Source: Thamnocephalis sphaerospora
Taxonomy: Eukaryota > Zoopagomycota > Zoopagomycetes > Zoopagales > Sigmoideomycetaceae
Length of the DNA: 23,754 bases
Assembly (NCBI GenBank): GCA_003614735.1
Contig: KZ992652.1
Span: 1 to 23,754, forward strand
Direction: 5' to 3'
Each line of letters starts with the position of its first letter. Position 1 is the stretch's first letter. Under the pieces are notes generated by a model that saw only the letters and a program-made list of their open reading frames with translations, was not told the origin of the DNA and did no database searches. Below, piece after piece: positions 19,579 to 23,754 of this stretch. The translations under genes were made by a program, and so were the position numbers.

Positions 19579-21646
19579 ATGAACGTCGGCGACTTTGATG
19601 TTGGCGCCGAGCTGGCTCTGACGGCTGCGCATCCGCCGCCACCGCCCTATTCCCCCACCGCCGAAGTGCGCAAGCTGCCGTCTGCAACGAGCCAAGCGGT
19701 GGATGCGGCCGCTCTTACTGCTGCCGCCACCATTGCTGCGCATCAGCAGCGACAGCAGGCACCGCAAAAGAGCAACCTTGCTTCCATGTCACCACCACCG
19801 ACCCCGGTGACACCTCGGCCGGACACGTTGACATCCATGAATCTGCCGTCGCCACCCACGTCCATTAAAGCGGCCGCTCGGCGTGCTCCTAGCATGCCAC
19901 GCGAACGCGAGGCGACGCGCGTTGATCTCTCGGTTCGTCGCTCCAAGGCGCTCAGTCGGCTGGGCCTCGACGACCCCGTCTTTCTCAAAATGACCCAGCT
20001 AGAAGGTCTGGTGAGCTCGCTCCAGTCGGCGCTCACCAACCAATCGGTCGCCATTCATGACGTGCACGGTCAGCTGACCGAGTAAGTAGCAGTGGATGCG
20101 CCCTAGAGGGTTGCGTTTTTTCCTCCGACGCTGATCTGTATTGACCACTGCGCAGGATCAATGATGTGTTGCACAAGATGCAGCACAAACCAAACCCTGC
20201 GTCGCCTACTGGTGGTCGCAGCGCTGCCGCGCCGTCTAAGGTAGGTGTCACACAACAAACGGCCGCATTGTTTGGTGCTGATCGCGAACACGTCCGTGGT
20301 ATGACGTACACTAGGCTGTTCCGCAGGTTTCCGAGGAAACGGTGGAGCCGGAACAGCTGATGCAGGATCTACGCGCGGTGGCCGCCAACATTGCCGCCAC
20401 CGGTAAGATCCCTGGTAAAAAGAAGAAGGCGCCGGTGGCGCCGCTGTCCATTGATGCTGCTCTCGCAAGTGCCGACCAGACGGACAGCACCTCGGCCGCT
20501 GACACGCTAGCTGTCGCTCAGCCGTCTGCTGATGTGATGAGCGGTGATGAAGGCGAGGACGACGTGTTTGAGGATGCCGAGGACGATGGCGACTACTTGC
20601 GTCTGTGCTCGATGCTGGAACAGCTCATTACCGAGGCGAACGTGGCGGTGGACACGCCCGTCACCACGCTTCGCCGGCCGAACCGTGCCAGCCATGCGGC
20701 CATTCCTGATTTTGCGCCGCAGACTGAGACGTCCAAGCCAACGCCATCATCGGAAGAGACCACGCCCGAGACAAGCTCGACGGCTGTGGCAAGCGTAAAG
20801 CTTGAGCGTAATGCTTCGTCGCTGGCACGCCGGATGCGCTCCAACCGGAAGCGGAGCGAGTCGGGTGCACGCATCCGGCCCGTGAGCTTGATCTTCCGCG
20901 AAGTGGACGATGTCGACACCGATATCGGCACGGATGTGGAGGACTTTGTGGACGCTCCGGAACACCAGGAAAAGTCAGCGTCCACTGTTGCGACTCGGTC
21001 TGTCGATGGCTTTACGCTGACCGAGGACGATGTGGTGGACGAGGCGGGTCTGGTGGATCCGGCGACGGCCAGCAGCGTGGATGCGGTGGAAGTCCGTTTC
21101 TACTGCCAGGTGACGCGCACTGGCAACGCGCCGCAGCGCCATGAGATGCGCCGGCGCTTGGTGCTGCCGCTGCTTACGGGTGCCAACATGACGCCCAACA
21201 ATCTGCGCCAGATCATTACTGGCTCTGCCATGGCCGGATCGTCTTTGACCGGCACCGAGCTGGCCACCAGCAACGCCCACAACATCCAGGTGGCTGCACC
21301 AAGCTCGCGAAAGAGCGTCGTGCGCCGGGCACTGGGCACTGTACAACTCATGTATTGGCTGCTGCTCTTCACGCTTGGTGTCTTGATGCTTGACGCCTAT
21401 CTGTGCGAACTGGCTGGCACGCAGGCGGTGCAAGTGGTGGACAACATTCGTCCCGACGAGCAGCGTCGTCGGCCACGGGCGCTGTTGACAGACGGCACGC
21501 AGGACGCCGACCGTAAGAACGACGGCGGATCAAATGAGAAGGCGCGCCCGACCGCGGCGCCGATCGAGTACACCGGCCTAAAGCCAGTGCAGAGTACAGA
21601 TGCGGCCGACACGATGCGCACACGCGCACGCCGCAATTCCTTCTAG
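19579..21646 (+). CDS. Unknown 635-aa protein with PPxY motif, coiled-coil segment and C-terminal TM anchor
   Basis: Exons are 19579-20081, 20156-20240 and 20327-21646 (1908 nt). Donors are GTAAGT and GTAGGT, acceptors GCGCAG and CCGCAG, and frame is kept at both junctions. From the N terminus: a Pro-rich segment with PPPY at 21-24 (a PPxY ligand for WW-domain E3 ligases); Ala/Pro-rich disorder; a helical, coiled-coil-like stretch at about 130-180 (VFLKMTQLEGLVSSLQSAL to INDVLHKMQ) crossing intron 1; a Lys-rich patch near 222-228; an acidic patch with DEGEDDVFEDAEDDGD near 270-285; a folded-looking basic segment around 450-500 (VEVRFYCQVTR, RRRLVLPLL); a hydrophobic helix at about 535-556 (LMYWLLLFTLGVLML); and a hydrophilic 80-aa end. 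One TM suggests an organelle- or ER-anchored protein facing the cytosol. I do not recognise the family. Confidence 0.87.
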
Positions 21647-22524
21647 ACCGCCGGCTACACTGCACCGTGCGCCGCTCTTGCGTGCGCGTATCTGCGCGCC
21701 CACTCATCCTTTCATCCCCACGCTTCCTCTGATTGCTCTTTTTCCGTATCTCTTTCGTGCGTTTCTCTCCTTCCTCGCCGCCCACACACTTGGGCATAGG
21801 CTGCGGTGTTGCTTATTTAACGGCGCTGCCGATGCACATGTGGCGCGTGGGGCAGGCAAGACGGCAACGCATCTTTTCCGTTTAGATGCAGTGCACCCTC
21901 TCTTTCTCTCTCTCTCTTTCTGTTTTCTCTTGCTTGCCCTCTTGCTTGCCTGTCGATCTCTGCCGATCGACCTTGCTCTGTGACATCTGTTCACGATCGT
22001 CCTCGCCGCCGTCCTCTTGACGTGCCGCGCCACCGCGTGTATTTCTCTGCTGCTCACCTGAATCTTTCCACGCCACTGAGCTCCATGCTCCACACCGCTG
22101 AGCTGCGCTGTTGTAGTCGCTGCCGCTGTTGTTGTCCAAGCAGCTTTGTTTCCTTGTTGGTGTAGCTAGCGTCCCTTCAACGGTGTTTTGTTGGCCGTCT
22201 TGCGCTCGCCTGCTTTCTTTCTGCCTCTCTTCTTGCACGTGTGCGTGCACCCTGGTGCTATCATGCACTCCTGCTGTGAAGCTCTGCCTCTTGCGCTGCT
22301 CAAAAGCAGTCGCATCCGCCGATACACCCACACGCATGTGACAGTAAAGCATCGCTGCACGCCTGCAACTGCTAACAATAGATGGCACAAATAGTGTATT
22401 GGTACAGGTGCGACATGTGACAAAAATGCTCAGGTAGCGTGAGCACTGGCCTACGGCTCACGTTGCTTTCCGGTTGCCAAGCGCAGTAGGCTGGCTTCCG
22501 GGTGGACTAAATTGCTGTTGTCTG
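21647..22524. other. Intergenic region between convergent genes, CT-rich
   Basis: It holds the 3' UTR of the 635-aa protein gene and that of the UBL-PHD gene. A polypyrimidine tract with a CTCTCT run lies at about 21896-21930. Open frames on both strands are low complexity (Arg/Glu/Gln-rich on minus), without known motifs. I looked here on the minus strand for SRA or RING exons continuing the UBL-PHD gene and saw none. Confidence 0.45.
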
Positions 22525-23742
22525 CTATAGCACAGTGGCCGCCGAAACTGGCCGCCGAAGTGTTGCTTTGCTGTGTACCGGGCGGCATTGATGACACCAC
22601 CAGGCATCCAATGGCACTGTGCTCAGCACCGGCGTCACACAGCCTATATGGTAGAAGCGCATGCAATTCTCGCAGGCTACCATATGCTCGGTATGCTCTT
22701 TGCCGCCACAGTGGAAACATCCACATGCACGGTATCCTATGGTTGGTTCACTCTTGCATTCCATGCAGTGGAATTTGTCATGAACTGCTGCTGCTGCTGC
22801 TGCTGCTGTTGGCGCAACGGTCATGCGACTTGACCGTGGCTTTTCTGCATAGCTTACTAGAGCTGATACTGTAGCGTTGGCCGGTGCTAACTCGGGGACT
22901 GTTGCCAGCGGTATCGGTAAAGCGGGAGCCAAAGGTGGGCTTGGTGGCAGCGAAGCTGTGCGAGAAAGCGCTGTTGGCGTGTATCTGGCTGGCACCATCT
23001 GCGGCTTGGCTGAATACCACTCGGTAGCTATGACGGTGGTGTTGGGACCCCATGCGCAGGGTGCCATCTGAGGTTCTTTGGGCATCATGTTCTGCGGCTG
23101 TGAAATCGGTCAGACACGCAGTTTACTTGCCCATCGCCAGGTGCAGCTTACCTTTACTAATGGCCATGCATTCGGCTGGGCTGTAGCCATGAGCGTGTCA
23201 GCCGGGGCAGACCCTGACACGCAGTTTAGAAAGTATTGCTTTTGAGTGTTGCTGTGACCATGGGCGCGTCTTGCAGTGTTCTGCTGCTGAGCCGCCATCA
23301 CCTCTCTCTCTGCCTTGATGCCACTCCATACTTGAAGATATGATCTGGCCACTACCCCAGCCAACCGTACTGAGGCATCCTCAGCTGACACCTCTCGCCA
23401 GTTGCGCGTGATCAGCGGTCGCTGCGCGTGAGGCGTGTACTTTGGCGGCGCTGACATCTGATCGATATACAGCATTTTTGCCACTGCAGCAACGGCGGCA
23501 GTAGCGGGCACTCGTTGAAAGATCACGTACAGCGACTCTCCCGACGGAATGCTGCTTAGTCGACGTTTGTCGGTGGCCTCCAGGAAACGACCGTGGTAAA
23601 GCAGAAACAGCGGCACGTGTGGCGACAGGCCAAGTATTGCCGGCACACAACTGTAAAGCTGCGCAACACTCATACTGGAGCATCCGCTCACAGTTGCATA
23701 CAACATGTTCTGCGGGACTAGGATCCGTAATAGCGTGGTCAT
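22525..23742 (-). CDS. UHRF-like protein: N-terminal ubiquitin-like domain plus PHD finger, no SRA or RING
   Basis: Exon 1 is 23742-23152 and exon 2 is 23097-22525, with a 54-nt GTAAGC...CACAG phase-0 intron, giving 387 aa. Residues 1-78 have a ubiquitin-like (beta-grasp) pattern: LLRILVPQ strand, ATVSG turn, LLYHGRFLE (compare ubiquitin LIFAGKQLE), SSIPSGESLYVIF. A basic/Gln-rich region follows (about 85-180), then a Pro/Ala-rich linker with an Ala run (about 293-301, from a GCA/GCT repeat at 22785-22808). Residues 308-368 form a PHD finger with ligands C324, C327, C339, C342, H347, C350, C365 and C368, preceded by C308, C311 and C322. The signature CGCFHCGG ... CVTPVLSTVP closely follows the UHRF1 PHD and pre-PHD. 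At one pre-PHD position where UHRF1 has Cys, Tyr319 is found. A chromatin reader is the likely role. The frame is open at the window edge, so a longer N terminus is possible. Confidence 0.85.
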
Positions 23743-23754
23743 GGTGATGGTGCG

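Noticed and set aside
21882-22388. Minus-strand 168-codon frame downstream of the UBL-PHD gene, tested for missing SRA or RING exons
   Set aside because: It is low-complexity Arg/Glu/Gln/Lys sequence with no Cys-x2-C pairs or SRA motifs; it arises from the CT-rich tract.
1-23754. tRNA, rRNA, CRISPR and transposon scan
   Set aside because: No cloverleaf with a GGTTCGA-type T-arm, no rRNA conserved stretch, no spaced identical repeats and no transposase or reverse-transcriptase motif was seen by eye. A tRNAscan-SE and RepeatMasker run would be decisive.

Overview
The window looks like nuclear DNA of a fungus, probably an early-diverging lineage (for example Zoopagomycota or another basal group). 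The reasons are short (about 54-87 nt) GT-AG introns with CTAAC/CTGAC-like branch sites, gene spacing of 0.3-4.4 kb, triplet and dinucleotide microsatellites, and protein types such as a TPT-family transporter, tandem 7TM proteins, a Ser-rich wall-type protein and a UBL/PHD protein. The lineage is an inference; no rRNA or mitochondrial marker is present. I found no tRNA, rRNA, CRISPR array or transposon.

Layout. Positions 1-724 (+) hold the 3' part of a gene for a protein made of repeated, beta-rich T/S-x-G-x-V segments. Positions 1055-2875 (+) hold a complete six-exon gene for a sugar-phosphate/nucleotide-sugar transporter-like protein (TPT/SLC35C2 type, 494 aa), with a 12-bp motif exactly repeated in its promoter region. 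From 3499 to 11878 four genes on the minus strand form a spaced tandem array of related seven-helix proteins. Three are close paralogues whose first coding exons are exactly the same length (718 nt) and one is divergent. All four share a phase-1 intron in the last helix and a pair of cysteines placed like the TM3-ECL2 disulfide of GPCRs, and each has its own C-terminal tail. About 2.5 kb without a recognisable gene follows.

Positions 14367-15155 (-) encode a secretory-signal, Ser/Gly/Asp-repeat, single-TM surface protein (262 aa). A 4.4-kb divergent intergenic region (15156-19578) is full of simple repeats and changes its pyrimidine-rich strand towards the gene on each side. Positions 19579-21646 (+) hold a three-exon gene for a 635-aa protein of unknown function with a PPxY motif, a coiled-coil-like segment, an acidic patch and one TM near the C terminus. 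The right edge (22525-23742, -) encodes a ubiquitin-like plus PHD protein whose zinc finger closely resembles that of UHRF1, but with no TTD, SRA or RING visible.

There is no operon-like logic here. The coherent story is a locally amplified candidate receptor family next to a cell-surface protein and ordinary housekeeping genes. The 7TM array and the truncated UHRF-like protein are the two items most worth following up.
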